A stretch of 64,000 nucleotides of DNA, taken from the NCBI GenBank assembly GCA_014549065.1, contig JACDOX010000031.1:5090539-5154538 (forward strand). Reading direction: 5' to 3'. The position numbers and the translations under genes were made by a program. Shown piece by piece: positions 1 through 13,071 of the stretch; within the stretch, counting starts at the first letter, position 1, and every line of letters begins with the position of its first letter. Under the pieces are notes generated by a model. That model was not told the origin of the DNA. It made no database searches and worked only from the letters and a program-made list of their open reading frames with translations. This stretch comes from Cardinalis cardinalis. Lineage: Eukaryota; Chordata; Aves; Passeriformes; Cardinalidae.

Positions 1-413
1 TGAAGGGTATGGGTATAAGTCTTGTGAGAAGTGGCTGAGGGAGCTGAGGTGCTTTAGCCTGGAAAAAAAGAGAAGGTTTATCTCTACAATATCCTGAAAG
101 GCAGTTGTAGCAAGGTGGGTGTCAGTCTCTTATCCCAAGTAACAAGTGATAGGACAACAGGAAATAGCCTCAAATTGCACCAGAGGAGGTTTAGATTTGA
201 TATGAGGAAAAATTGCTTCACTGAAGGTGTTATCAAGTGTTATTGGAATTGCCCAGGAAAGTGATGGATTCCCCATTCCTGGAGGTATTTAAAAGAAATG
301 TAGATTNGGCGCTTGGGGTTTAGTAGAGGATTTGACAGTGCTGGGTTAAAGGGTGAATGATTTTAAAGGTCTTCTCCAACCTAGATAATACTGCAATTTG
401 ACAATTCTATGAT
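1..413 (+). repeat. CR1 LINE, 3' end, degraded
   Basis: This is a 5'-truncated CR1 retrotransposon in + orientation. It contains diagnostic CR1 stretches: AGTGGCTGAGGGAGCTGAGG near the start, the AACAAGTGATAGGACAACAG block near 141, the GGAGGTTTAGATTTGATATG block near 186, the GGAGGTATTTAAAAG block near 281, and the terminal CTTCTCCAACCTAGATAATA followed by ATTCTATGATCC. It probably begins before the window. Many substitutions against the consensus I recall suggest an old insertion. Confidence 0.9.
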
Positions 414-2859
414 CCACTTAGACTTCTGGCAAAGACAGAACTACTGCGCAAAGTCATAAAATATAATCAGTTACTAAAATGCTAAAACAGATTTCCAAGA
501 AATTTCCCCAAAACCTTAATGTTTATGAATTTCTTAGCTCCAGTAGCCTTATCATAAGTCAAATTATTGTCAATAGAGAATTAGCAGAAAAGGCTGTGTG
601 TGACAGTGATCACAGGGCTTTTCAGGATGAGGCAAGAGATGAGAGTGTTGACTCCATGATCAGAAGGCTTGATTTATTATTTTATGATATATATATCGCA
701 TTATAACTATACTAAAAAGAATAAGAAGGAAAAGGTTTCCGCAGAAGCTAGCTAAGCTAAGAATAGAATAGAAAATAATGAAAACAAAAGGCAGCTCTCT
801 TGGACTCTGTCTGAGATAGCTCTGTCTTGATTGGCAATTAATTATAAACATTCAAGATGAGCCAATCAAAAATCCACCTGCTGCACTCCACAGCAGCAGA
901 CAACCATTGTTTACATTCTTTTTCTGGGGCCTCAGCTTCCCAGAAAGGAAAATCCTAAAAAAAGGATTTTTAGTGAAAAAGATGTCTGTGACAGCTGTGA
1001 GAGAATCTAAGAATGACATTGCTGTCCTTTTGAATTAAGATTCCTAAAAAATGAGAAAACAGATGTTTTGTAGTCCACTTAGTGACAGGACATTTTAGCA
1101 AAAGTAGCTCAAAGGTATTGTCAAGGTAAAGCAATGGCCTTGTTTGTGCTGGGTTTGATGCACCCCCGGATACTTTAGAGCTTCTGCTTTTATTCTGTTG
1201 CAGAGCAAATTAGTGATGTCAACATTTGGCGTTGTAATAATACTTTCATTCTAGAGTATTATATGCAAATATATTCAAGCCATAAAATATATGATAAATG
1301 AAAAGTCAATATTTCTATATGGTATTGGTTCTATATAAACCAAAGGACTTGACTCTTAAATAGCTAAACTGATTTGTCTAGTAAAATCCTATTGGTATCA
1401 AGACTTGGCGTCCTCTTCTAGGTGCGGAAAATCTTTTTACTTTCAAGATCAAAACAATTGAGCTAAAGAAAAGAAACCTATTCCTTTGCCAGAAATACCC
1501 AGTTTTCTTCCTAGGAAAGGTAGTTTATTCTCTTTTATTGTCTAAGCTGTGTGAATATTTGACCATATGTATGGGAATGAAGCACAGTCTAAATATTATA
1601 AAAAAGAAATTCTCAAAAATCTGCAATTAAAGATATCCTAAAGTCTCTGCTGATGATACCTTTCAGTTGTTCCACCACTTTTCTGTTTAAAGATTTTTCT
1701 ATTTTGAGTGTTACTATTGCAGAGTCATTGCCATCAAAATAATTACTGTTATTTAAGAGGTCTTCTTTTCTTATCTGAATTGCAGTCTAGAATGTATTAT
1801 ATTCATGCTCCTGAGAATAATGATTTTATAGGAATGACACTTATTTCATTTTGAGTGGGTGATTTTTGTCATTATTCTCATTCCCATTTCTATTGTTAGT
1901 ATTATATTATTCTATCGTACTCATCCTCATCATCATTAGAAATTAGAAATTAGCAAGGCACCTTATTGGATAAACAAAATTTAAGCAGTCCAGGAACTCC
2001 TGGGTTAGGTTCTTGGTATGTAATATAATAAAATATTGTGGCAACCCAGACTTAGTCAATATTAGAAAATATGTAGCTGAGCATAATTCAGACTGTTATA
2101 CAGGTACATTTTTCTGAAATCAAAATGAGAAAACTTTTAAACCTTACTTTTTTCCATGGAAGTAAACAGCTTTATGGAATTCATGTGCTACAGGTCTAGC
2201 TTTTAACACAAATAGGTTCAACATATAAAACATTACAACTTTATGAATATACATCATTATAATATGCCCTGCACCACCTCCAAGAAACTGTATCAAATAA
2301 ACTGTATATTTTGTTCTTTCAAACCTAAGTACGAATGAATTTACAGCTGTTTATTTTAAACTAGGATCAAAAAGATCTCTCTCTAAATTGAATGCAAAAT
2401 TTGATTCATATATCTTGTGGCTTAATAAAACTGGAAGGGAATTTAATACATACAGTTTTATCCTACATTATTGTTCCTCTGCTATACTTATATACAAATT
2501 GAATTTAACTTATGTCTTTTTTAGTCCAGTTCACAAACCTATTGCTTTCATGATGTTTATTTGAACTTGGTTCATTGCTTGTTGGTTCCAGATAATGAAT
2601 TAATCCTGACAGAATTATTTTCCACGGAATTATAACATTTTATTATAATCCAAATTTAGTTCCAAAGAGTAATGCTTCATAATTATGTTGATTTTTTTTC
2701 TGTAGGATATTTAAATTTTGAAAGTGAAGCACTGTTATGTGTATGTTAAAATAAAGTGCTGGTTACATTTCGAGTGAATTATTAGGCTATTCTCTTAAGC
2801 ATTAATTTAAATGCATCTATAATTTTAATATTTGCAGTTCTGCTTTTATGTCTCATCAG
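414..2859 (+). other. KLHL1 intron (3' part), no further feature recognised
   Basis: AT-rich intronic sequence between the CR1 copy and the first exon of the window. It ends in a pyrimidine-rich acceptor with AG at 2858-2859. I found no conserved reading frame, repeat array or RNA gene in it. The short open frames at 479-706 and 660-851 have no recognisable protein content. Confidence 0.6.
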
Positions 2860-3084
2860 GAGCTACAACTATTGAAAAGTATGATCTCAGAACAAACATA
2901 TGGATTCAGGCTGGAGTAATGAATGGCAGAAGGCTTCAGTTTGGCGTTGCTGTCATTGATGACAAGCTGTTTGTCATTGGAGGCCGGGATGGTTTAAAGA
3001 CATTAAACACTGTTGAATGTTACAATCCAAAGACCAAGGCTTGGACTGTGTTACCACCTATGTCAACGCACAGACATGGCTTAG
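2860..3084 (+). CDS. KLHL1: KLHL1 coding exon: kelch repeat 1 (end) and repeat 2 (most)
   Basis: The exon is bounded by ...tctcatcag at its 5' side and |gtaagaaa at its 3' side. It starts with the last two bases of a Gly codon and ends with the first base of another. The peptide begins ATTIEKYDLRTN, shows the blade signature DDKLFVIGG near residue 40, and continues as RDGLKTLNTVECYNPKTK up to MSTHRHGLG. The double Gly, the Tyr of the xxYxP motif and the following Trp are all present, so the blade fold should be intact. Length is 225 bases (75 codons' worth). An in-frame ATG at 2832 lies in the intron and is not a start. The upstream exon that supplies the first base of the split Gly codon is outside the window. 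Identification as KLHL1 rests on recalled protein sequence, without a database search. Confidence 0.95.
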
Positions 3085-3455
3085 GTAAGAAAAAAATATT
3101 TGTTAACATGCCACTTTTTTTTTTTAATTTTTTTTTAAATTTAACTTTTAATGGAAAAGTCAATACTTTTAATCTCCAGTAGCATTCCTACCAGTAGCAA
3201 TAACTGGGCTTTGCAGCATGATAAAAAGAACTATCTTGCCTCCACAAGGTCTGCTTCTTATTGGCCTCCAGTGGTGGGTGGTCACTCCCTCTGATTTATG
3301 CGGACCGGAGGCTTCACCATCACCCACCCAAAATGTCACCTCACCCTTGGGAGGGTGCGCATTGTGGGGTGTAAACCCTGGTCTAGCAAAGCACCCTAGC
3401 ACCTCCACAAATGGGTAAATGTTTGACCCATTAACATCTCACTCTCACAGACACA

Positions 3456-3939
3456 TGTGGGGATGAAATTGTTAAAAGCAGGACAATGGCAAGGAGGATG
3501 GCAGATTTGCTCAAGTGACCTTTCAGCCTGGAATGCCAGGGCCTGGAGAATAACAGTGTGGGAGCCCCATATATATGTCATGCCTACTGCTGTTTTTCTC
3601 TCTTTTGAGAAGTAAAATTTCTGTGTACAGGTAACACAGGTGTTTGGAGAGGCTTATGGACATGTTTGAGCTCCCTGTTTTGGGACAGAGGTCGTAAAAA
3701 GCCCAGAGGAGATCCCAGCACTTTGGTAAACTATGCATGAGTGGGTGGTTGATAAATGGGTGCAAACAGCAGCCCAGCCACCTGCAGGGGTTGTGTTCCT
3801 TCCTGTGTGTCTCTGCCTGGGTGTTGCTTTGGCATTCTCTGGTTAGAAAGGTAATAAATAGGAAACAAATTTACTCTTTGCATTTCAGCAGTGGTTTTGT
3901 GGTTATTCTACCTGCCTGCCTGTGTTGACTCATGCAACA
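3456..3939 (+). mobile_element. probable solo LTR of an endogenous retrovirus
   Basis: This block of about 484 bases starts TGTGGGG and ends GCAACA, giving TG...CA termini as in retroviral LTRs. It is flanked by ACAC-type direct repeats: CACA at 3452-3455 and 3940-3943. If the end is placed at 3936, the repeat is a 5-bp ACACA (3451-3455 and 3937-3941). It contains a TATA-like CATATATATG near 3567 and an AATAAA at 3853-3858, about 80 bases before the 3' end, as expected for U3-R-U5. No gag, pol or env frame lies beside it, so it would be a solo LTR left by recombination. The short, low-complexity flanking repeat and the lack of a family match keep confidence moderate. Confidence 0.5.
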
Positions 3940-6900
3940 CACAATGTTATCCTGTCCATTCCCCTGAGATGCAATCATGAAGTCCTTTATTGTAATATTG
4001 CATCAGTATCTCAGAAAATGACTGTGCTTTCCTGCCTTTCACTCATGTCAGTGGACACTTGCAATATGCAAATGCACTTTTGCTGTTTAACAAGTCTTAC
4101 AATAGAAAATAGCAATGGGAATCTATATCAGATGGCATCATGGCACTAAATATCTCACTGATTTAAAACTGTTTCCTAAGTTTAAATTTAATTGAAAATT
4201 AGAAAATAGATGAAAAAATACACTAATTACATGCAAAAATACGTCATGTCTAGTCTGCCAGTATTCAAGAATTTCACAGAATCAGTGCTGGTCCCCAGGG
4301 TGGTAAAAATGAAATGACTTCAGCTGTAACTACAGAGAAGTAATAATACAACATTAGGGTATCCTAAACAGAGAAAATATTTGTCTCAGTGACGAAAGAG
4401 GTGAATCTATGATTGAAAACCCTTGGTGATCAGTTAAAAAAAATAATTCTGGACTATAATTTTACAGATTATTTTGATCGACAGATTAAAAAAATACCAT
4501 TGTAGTTTAAGTTGAGGAATGTTGAGATTATGACTGAAGAAAAATTGGTATGCTTTCTATACCAGGAAAAAAGAACCAGACTAGGCATTTGACCGTTTGA
4601 GGAGTTGTTTCCCTTAATATAAAATAATTTTTGAATTTTTATATTGAAGTAGTTCAGGCTTTTTGTAAACAACATGTAAAATGAGAAAAAAAGTCTAAAT
4701 TGGGATGATTAAATGCAGTTGTTTGGGAGGCATTAGAAAGGTATTCTTTATCTGGAATTATATACTAATCATATTGTTACCTGAGAAGCTTAGTTATTAG
4801 AATTTAATTGGTTTTATTTTATTTTTTTCTAATAACCTATAAAGTTATTTTAGTAAATGCCTTTTGTAATGAAAGTTAATCTAAAATAATATGGTTTTTT
4901 TTAAACTATGTTATGTTGCATCCGTGTAGTAATAATGCTAGAGCAGTTTGAATTGGGTTTTGTATACAGGACAGAAATAAGCACCCATCCTTTACATGGA
5001 TGTATTTTTGTGATATAGTAAAAAAATTGTCAGATGTATNCCATTGTAACTAAGGCCACGACCAGGTAATACAGTTCATTTTATCCTGTATTCATATAAT
5101 CTTCAAAAGAAGCATATGTATAGAAGTTGATACATGTAGAAATGAGGAAATAAAAGTTGACAGGCCTTGTAGTACAAGTCCATAGTGTAGGAAGTCATAT
5201 GTTAGGCAGTTTTAAAGCTGCCAATCGAAGATGAGTGAAAGCTCTTCTAACAGCAGTGTTTGAAATAAGTGGTACTAAAGTACAAAAAAGAAAGGGCAGA
5301 CTGTGGGATCCCAAACTATTATTTAAAGTAATAGTGATTCTAATATCCCTGTTGAGTAGTCCATAAAACAGAATGGAGTATGAAAGAGCAATAAGATACC
5401 AGAAAGGTGGTGTGAAAGGCAAAAATGAAATATGGGAAAGGTGAAACCTCACAAACAGGAAGACCAAATCAAAATCTGTATAGGAAAGGAAGAAAGAGAC
5501 TGAAAGGACAAAGATGTGAAAAATGTAAAACAGATTCTGGTTTATTAATTCAGCAGTTTTATGAAGCAGCACTGTCTCCACTTTTTCAATTTCTGTCTAC
5601 GTAGGAGAGGGGAGAGAAGGGAAATATGGAACCAATGATAGACTAATTAGGATTTTAGATATGAAATCTAATGAAACTATGATTAAAAAAAAAAAAAACT
5701 AGAAAAACCAAAAAGCTAGAAAAAACTGGTATTTGGCTTATCTTTACAAAAGAAACAATTTAAGTGCCACAGTGAGAAAATTAGGCTTCCAGTATAACTA
5801 GGGGAGAACAGCAGTATTTTCAGGTAAGGGTTCAGAACTGTTCTTTTGATGAATTATATAAAGTGTGTCTGAGCTTCTGTTTTAGGTTTTGGCTTTGAAA
5901 ATATACTGATCTCACTACCCATAGTCAAACACCTATTTGCAAGATAATCAGCATGGAAGGAGGCTAGGAGGACATGGTATTACCTCTTAAAATCTTGTGC
6001 TGCTTAGAGTGGAGTCAAGTTACATATTTTTCCTCCTCCCCTCTTGGAAGAGCGAATCTTACCAGTTGCATTTTCTGAGTGAAAATGCTATAAAAATATT
6101 AATAGCTGATGAGAAGGCCTTAGATTTATTTACATAGGATATAGGCCTAGGGTGGATAGAATTCACTCTACCCAGAGTGAAAGGTGACAGAAGACCTAAA
6201 TCCTATTCTCAGTTTTTACAGTGGGTTAGGCTTCAATCTATTATTCGGAAAAAACTAAATATGTAATGTAAATGTGTTTTAAAGGACCTGAGGTTTATGC
6301 CTGAAATTAGAGTGAATACTTGCTTATAATGCAGTTGTCATGAAACTGGTATGTGCAGGAATGAATATCTAAAAGACTAAGTTCAAAATTCAGAAGTGGA
6401 AAGAGAATACGTGTAGTTAGGGAGTAACAAGATAAAGACTCTCAGAATATCTCAGATGGTGCTGACAAAATATCAAATTGCACCATGGGTTTGCGTGAAG
6501 GCCAATTTCTATATTTCACTGAAAGGGAGATATACCCACTGTGCTTCTTAGACCCAGCCTGATTCTTAACTTTCATGTTTTCTGCTCTAAAGTCCAACTC
6601 ATGAGTCAGAAAGAAGGGAAAAAAATTATTTGGGAAAAATACAGGGATGTCTCTGAACCTTTCAAGTAGTAATGAGAAATACTAATAGAGGGAAAGATTG
6701 TGGAGAAACTGAATTATCCGTATTCTTACTACATAGCAAATCTCTCAGAAATAAAACACATGTATAAATATAAGTAATAAAAATAATATAAAAATATAAA
6801 AATCTAGACATATAAATTAATTATTATCAGCCTGTATATTTTTTAATCACTAAATGATAATTTATAAAATATTTTATCTGCTTTTAAAAGTATTCAAGTG

Positions 6901-9900
6901 TTGGCTATGTCATTGATTCAAAATTAGTGCAATTCTTTAGAAGTAATGTTTGTATTTTCAAAAGGAATTATTGTTTATCAAATAATTTTGCACTGTGTGA
7001 AAGCTTAGAGCATAAATACAACTGCAGTTTTAGAGGTCCAAGAATTTTTGTAGGATTCAGCAGCCTAAGTACTTATATTGTACAATGGAGTAGAGCAACT
7101 GTAGTGGCATAATCTGATTTCCATGGGAATAAGAAGTGTAACATGTTTAGAATTAAATTATTTGTGTCTTGGGAACAGTTCTTGCTTCTCAAGGTACAAC
7201 AAATACTATTGAGTAGACTGGAAACTGAGAATCTGATAATGCAAAAAAAACCCCTTAGATTCCAGTTGCACTGGCATTTTAAAAAGAAAGCCAACGGTGT
7301 TTTATTGGGTATTTATGCCTGTATGTGTGTGTGATTTGAGAGATGTCAAAAATATTGATTCTTGATAAAATATTGAAGATAAAAAAAATAAACAAAAAAA
7401 TACAGTAAATTTTTATGAACACTTCTATTTAAATAAAGGTAGGATAGTAATGAAGTACGTAATGTCTTAAAGGGCTAGCAGTAACAGTGTAGCATCAAAG
7501 GAACTGCTTACCAGATTAGTAATTTCTGGTGAAATTATTTCTTCATAAAACAGTAAGTTGAAAAAAAATATTCTGTATCACATTTCTCTATATAAATATA
7601 TAAATATCTATATAAAGCAGATATTTTTAATCCCATTGTTCTCCCTTGGTGAAGTAAATAATTTCTGACAATAAATTTGTAAAATTTCAATAGCTTCTTA
7701 AAATAAGCCTGCAGTGCAATATCAGAAAAAGTATCAGATACTAGAAACCTTAATAGATCCATAATAGCAAAACAAGTATTGGATTGCACTGAAATAAGTA
7801 AAGGAGAAACACATAGGTAACACATATTTGATACAATAAATTTATAATGATCAGGTCATTGCAATAAAATGATATCTATTAAAGATGCATTTTATGAGAT
7901 GAATATGGAAAGTAATCGCCTCTAATTTATTTTATGCCAAATATTTTGTTAGGAAACAAAGCCTTTGAAGAATGAGTGCTACTAACAGATTTTTTAAAAC
8001 AGTTCCACCAGGAAAATGTGGGCTGTAGGATTCATGAGCAGAGTAGATCAGATGCACAGCAAAGTACCAAAATTATTAACTGTACAAGGCTGTCTGAACC
8101 TGTACAGTTTTACCTCTTTCATGAACCATAATATAAGATAGATTATTGCTTACTCAACACTGAAAATTTAATGATGATTGATATCTCTTTTTAGACCTAG
8201 TTTGAAAGATAATTTTGAAGTGAGTGAGAGCTGAACTTTCATCCACCATTTTAAAAACTTTTTCTATGGCAGTTAAGGAATTGTGTAATTTTAGAAAGTG
8301 CTTAAGCCCCAGTAAAAATATGTTTTTCTGTGGAGTTGCAGTCTGTCAGAAAGCATTCTGGAAGAGTAGATACCATTAAAATAGACTAGGAATATAAATA
8401 AAAGCCTTAACACACCCATTCATGGTAGCTGTAAAATAAACTATAAAAATGTTGAAGATAAAAGGGATCTTTGTTCTTTCTGTGCTATCTTGCATGATAG
8501 CTTCTTCTTTTTATGTATCACCATTCCTGGGCTACTAAAGAGCCAAAAATGGCAAATTTAAATGTTCCATTAATATACAATACAAATTAAGTAGTTATTT
8601 TTTCTAGGTTTGGATTTTTTTTTTTTTTAATTTTACAACATAATGAATACAGAATTTTTTACATGTTTTCTGCATGTAAAAAAACCACTTTGTGGAGATT
8701 AAAAAGTGCAGAGGTGCAGAGATAGATGCATGAAAATATGAGATTCCATTCTGGATGTCGGGGCATATGTGAACCTGGAGGCCGGAGATGAGAGGCACAA
8801 AGAAAGAAATGTCAGTAAAACAAAGAGAATTGAATTAGCATTGAAACCAAGAGATTAGGTCATACCCTATTAATATGATAAAACTGTAATTACTTATGAC
8901 GAATCAATTTCCCAATATTGTGGAGCAACTATTTATAAATAAAATAATTATTGAATTATATAATCATATTTTTGCATAATGTTTTTTACAGTGCCAAACA
9001 GCTGGATAAAGGAAACTTTTCCCGATAGTAGTTTCTTAGAGCATGCAGACAACTGAAAATATTACAGCACTTCATGCTATCATCTATATATGATACTGAC
9101 CAAATTCTACTGAGATGGGCAGTGATAGTCCAGATTTCCAGAGCATGATCCTATACAGTATCATTTTGATATCATTTTGATGCCATATCATATCATATCA
9201 TTTTGATCAGCTGTGGTCAGCTGAGAAAGATTCATGTCTCATAAAAGTTCAACTCGAGATCCTATTGTAAATATCTTATTTTTCTGCAATGGTAAACCTT
9301 TCTGTGTACATCAGCACCTCATAAAAGCAATGCTATAGTTAAGAGGTGTGTTCTCCATCTTTATGTGGTGATTTCTATGCACAGAAAACCCCACAACCAA
9401 AAAAACATAACAAACAAAAACGCCAAAACGTATCACCACCTAAGCAATGAGTGGAAGAGTTCCACAACAGTCTGGCTTACCAGAGCACAGCAATCTTCTG
9501 ATATAGATTTATTTTTTTACCCCAGAAGCAGCTGTTAAGAGATTAGTTTGAGAATCTTTCTTTTAGGCAACATTGACCAGTACTACATGCCTCCATGTAG
9601 TTAAATGATCATTATATTTTCCATGTGAAATCTCAGGAAAAATGACTGCTTTCACCGTGGGTTGCAACAAGGGCTNAACACTTTAAAGTATTTTCTCTAC
9701 AATATTGATTTGCATGTATATTAGATTTCTGATTTGGATTTTTCTCCTAATCCTGGGGAATATCAGAGGGATTTTTTCCCTGTGTTATTAAGTACCTTTT
9801 CTTTTTACTTTGCACCTTTACTAAGTCGTAGATCATGGCCCAATTCACTAAAGAGTTACAAATCATAACAGCAACACTCATAATAATTTCTGAGTCATGT

Positions 9901-10338
9901 TCTCAGGATAATAGTGTAGCAGAATTGAGAATTTAGTGTCTTATCTACAAAACTGAATGTAAACAGGGTCAACAGGCAGATCTTTGCTTCTATAAATTTG
10001 CATTATATTAGCAAGTTAATGTAATATCTTCTGGTCCAAGAGGGCAGGGATATTGCTATAATTCTTTAAACTATCCTTGATACTTGTGAATTTACATAGG
10101 AATAGGTATTTTCAACACTGAGTCACTGAATGTTCTCTAAGGAAGGTAGGTCAGGTCCAATTCTCCATTTAATGACACACTAAATTCCAAAATTGGCCTA
10201 TGGCAGTCCAATATGCAGCATTCAAAGAACAGTATTTGTATTTCCCACTCAGTTAATATTATGGCTTTGAGAACTAGATATGAGAATTAATTCATCATTT
10301 AATTGATGATGTATAATTTAAATCAAATTGGACTTTAC

Positions 10339-10367
10339 TTTCTTTGATACCACTACTATCAAAGAAA
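10339..10367. repeat. inverted repeat, perfect 11-bp arms
   Basis: The arms TTTCTTTGATA (10339-10349) and TATCAAAGAAA (10357-10367) are exact reverse complements with a 7-base spacer. The element is AT-rich and intronic, and no function can be assigned. Confidence 0.8.
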
Positions 10368-13020
10368 AGTGGTTTAAGTCTTAAAGAGAGAAAAAATAGA
10401 GTAAGGAAAAGCAGCAATATTAATTACAATTAATACAAAATTGTATAAATATGCTTCTGTGGGTATGGGTGAGAAAGGAGTTTGTTGAAAAATGTGCTCC
10501 TACCTGGACATAAAATAAAAGCAGAGCCTAAAAAGGGTAGAATAACGTCTGGATGTTATTTGATCAAGATTCATACTTGGATAGCAAACTGCTGATTTGT
10601 CTTCTCACCTTCAATGTCATGATATACTGTATGTCTGTTATCTTCTTGAAAGGTAATGTCCTTATTTAAAGTTGTTGGATAAAAGTATATCCTTGCCAGT
10701 TAAAATTTCATGTCTCTGCAAATATCAAAATGCAGAGACTAGAGTAAAGCTGGGACCACAGATAATTTTTTCTTTGACATTTTGTATCCAAATGTCAGTA
10801 TGAAANTATATTTACAATTATTTTATTTTAAAAAACATAATTTTAAAAATTTTACTCTGTAAAATTAGGTCCATCAGGCCAATAAGGAACCTCAGAATTA
10901 AAAATATTATAGGCAGTGCTCCTTTATTTTGTAACATTACAGAAAAGCAATTTAAAATCCCATTCCAGTCTTCAAGTATAAATAATTGGAACTGTACAGA
11001 TTGAGCACCTAATTAGGCATAATAGGGTTTTGTGCTGCATAGCTTTGTGAAAGCAATCAAAAGGAAAATGCCTGCCATCGCAAACTAGACAATTAATTTT
11101 TTAGATCTCATTTGCTTTAGAAAGAATACTGTTTGCCTTTATAAATGCCTAGGTCAAAATGCTTAGAAAAATTATTTTCCAGGTACTTTTTTGTTCAGGA
11201 AAACATTAAGGTTTCTCTGCACTGTACTTACAGTACTTAACTGCTCAAGATCTTGCTGAAAACATATCTCCTCTTAAGAAAATAAGTTGCTTTCTTTCTT
11301 TAAAGGGATATTCATAGATGGTTCAGCTCTGCAACTGTATGAGAACTAGGACAGCCTAGTTCTATTAAGTGTCAGTTAAATGAAAGTAGTCCATCAAAAG
11401 ATGGGTAGAACAAATTACTCCCTCAGTGCCAGAATTATTATTTTCTACAAATTAAAAAAGTAAGATTTGATTCCTCCAATTTTCAGTTTCTTCATTCAGA
11501 TAAGTAATAACTTTTGTAATTTAATGTATTTCTCTTACAGTAAAATACTCCCTTTCTGAATGTTTTATTAATTTTGTCAGAAAACAACAAAGCACTAGTA
11601 TCATATGAAAAAGTAAATCCAAGAGGATTTTTTCTTTTCTTGTGGCTTAAACTGGTTTTGCCAAATTGTTGAAGACGACATGCAGGAAGAAAATGTATGA
11701 GGGCCTTCTGTCCTTTCTCTTCTCTTAGCAAAGTCTTCTGAAAGAGCCAACGGCATTATTCTTCTGTGAAATTTGCTTAATGACAAATAAGAGTTCAAGT
11801 GTCAGCTGGAAATAGTTATTTTCTCATTTAGAAGCAGGAAAATCCCATTTCTGTAGATATTTTTCAATATCTACATTCTGAGTGTAAATATAGGTGGATG
11901 TATATTATTTTGTGGACAGAGATGGCAGAAAACAAAATTATGTACTCTGACATCAGTATACNAGGTTATACAATGAACATGAAAACCAGTCTCATGAAGT
12001 TGAAATGACCTCTGNTCTTCTAACACACTGTTCAGTATCTTGACTACAAAAAGATGAAAAATCTTATCTCAAGAGACCAAGCAGAAATTGGCTGCACTGT
12101 TTAAAAAAAATAAAAGGTATATAGAGTTCAGTATCTTTGCTCTTTAAGGAGGAGGAATTCTACAGTGTGCTAATAGTATTGGAAGTCTGACATTTCAACA
12201 CAGACTACTTACAATGAATTTAATTTTTTTCTTCTATTAAAACAAATGACCTGGAACATTCAGAAAAGAGAATAGTCTTGCTCCATCAGTTTTAGTGGAA
12301 AATATTTTGCTTTGTGATCTTGGGGAATATGTCCCTTAAGATTTTGATTGTGGTGTTGCCATTAGCTGTTATCATGAAGTGTTCAGTAATTTCAGTCAGA
12401 GAAGAGGTGCACTGCAATCCATCCTGCATGATAAGGATGCTACAAGCAATATCTTTGGGAATACCTTTTAGTCCATATGTGTGATATAAAAATCACATAG
12501 ACATTCTGGCATCTAAGCTTAGAATAAATTCAAATGCTTGAATTCAATGCTTGGATATTGAATTTTTCATATAAGATACAGTCCCTCTAATATAAAATGT
12601 GTATTTATATACTTACTTGGGCAAGATGATTACGTTGTCATTACTACTCATTAGAATATTTTGAAACATTATTCAAGCACTGCCTAATGGGGAAAGAAAA
12701 TACTTCTGTGTAGCTTAGAACATTGCCAACCTGGCTTCTTAGAAAACATAAGAATCAAATGTGGGGCTTCACAGATAGGTGGGTCTAAACACAAGTAATA
12801 GAGATGCAACCCAGCAGATGCAACAGTTTGTGCAGCAGCTTCCACAAAAGGGCAGCAGAAACTACTGAGGGCAGTATATTGGTTTCTGCAACGGGTAAAA
12901 AATCAGGAGGAGCTGTGCATCTCACAGGGTTTTATCTGCATTGTATAAACTCAGAAAAGTTCTGATGAGAAGAACAGAGAAGCCATTGAAGACAATTTTC
13001 TGTATAAAGTGCAGTTACTA

Positions 13021-13071
13021 AATGTTACTTTTCTCTGTTTGTAACAAGAAATGCAGAGAGAAAGTAACATT
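13021..13071. repeat. inverted repeat, about 17-bp arms, 16-base loop
   Basis: AATGTTACTTTTCTCTG (13021-13037) pairs with CAGAGAGAAAGTAACATT (13054-13071) with a single one-base irregularity. It lies within the 12.2-kb KLHL1 intron. The stem is shorter than a usual pre-miRNA stem. Confidence 0.75.

Noticed and set aside
2832..2859. ATG upstream of the first exon, in frame with the kelch sequence
   Set aside because: It lies in the polypyrimidine/acceptor part of the intron. The AG at 2858-2859 gives the exact Gly-Ala-Thr-Thr junction expected for KLHL1, so it is not a start codon.
5195..5581. Minus-strand open frame of 128 codons, rich in Phe, Leu and Ser
   Set aside because: The composition is that of AT-rich reverse-strand sequence. 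There is no domain, no splice context and no conserved motif, so it is probably chance within an intron.
9387..9435. Small A/C-rich patch similar to the tract at 54.3 kb
   Set aside because: It is only about 50 bases long and within the range of ordinary low-complexity sequence.
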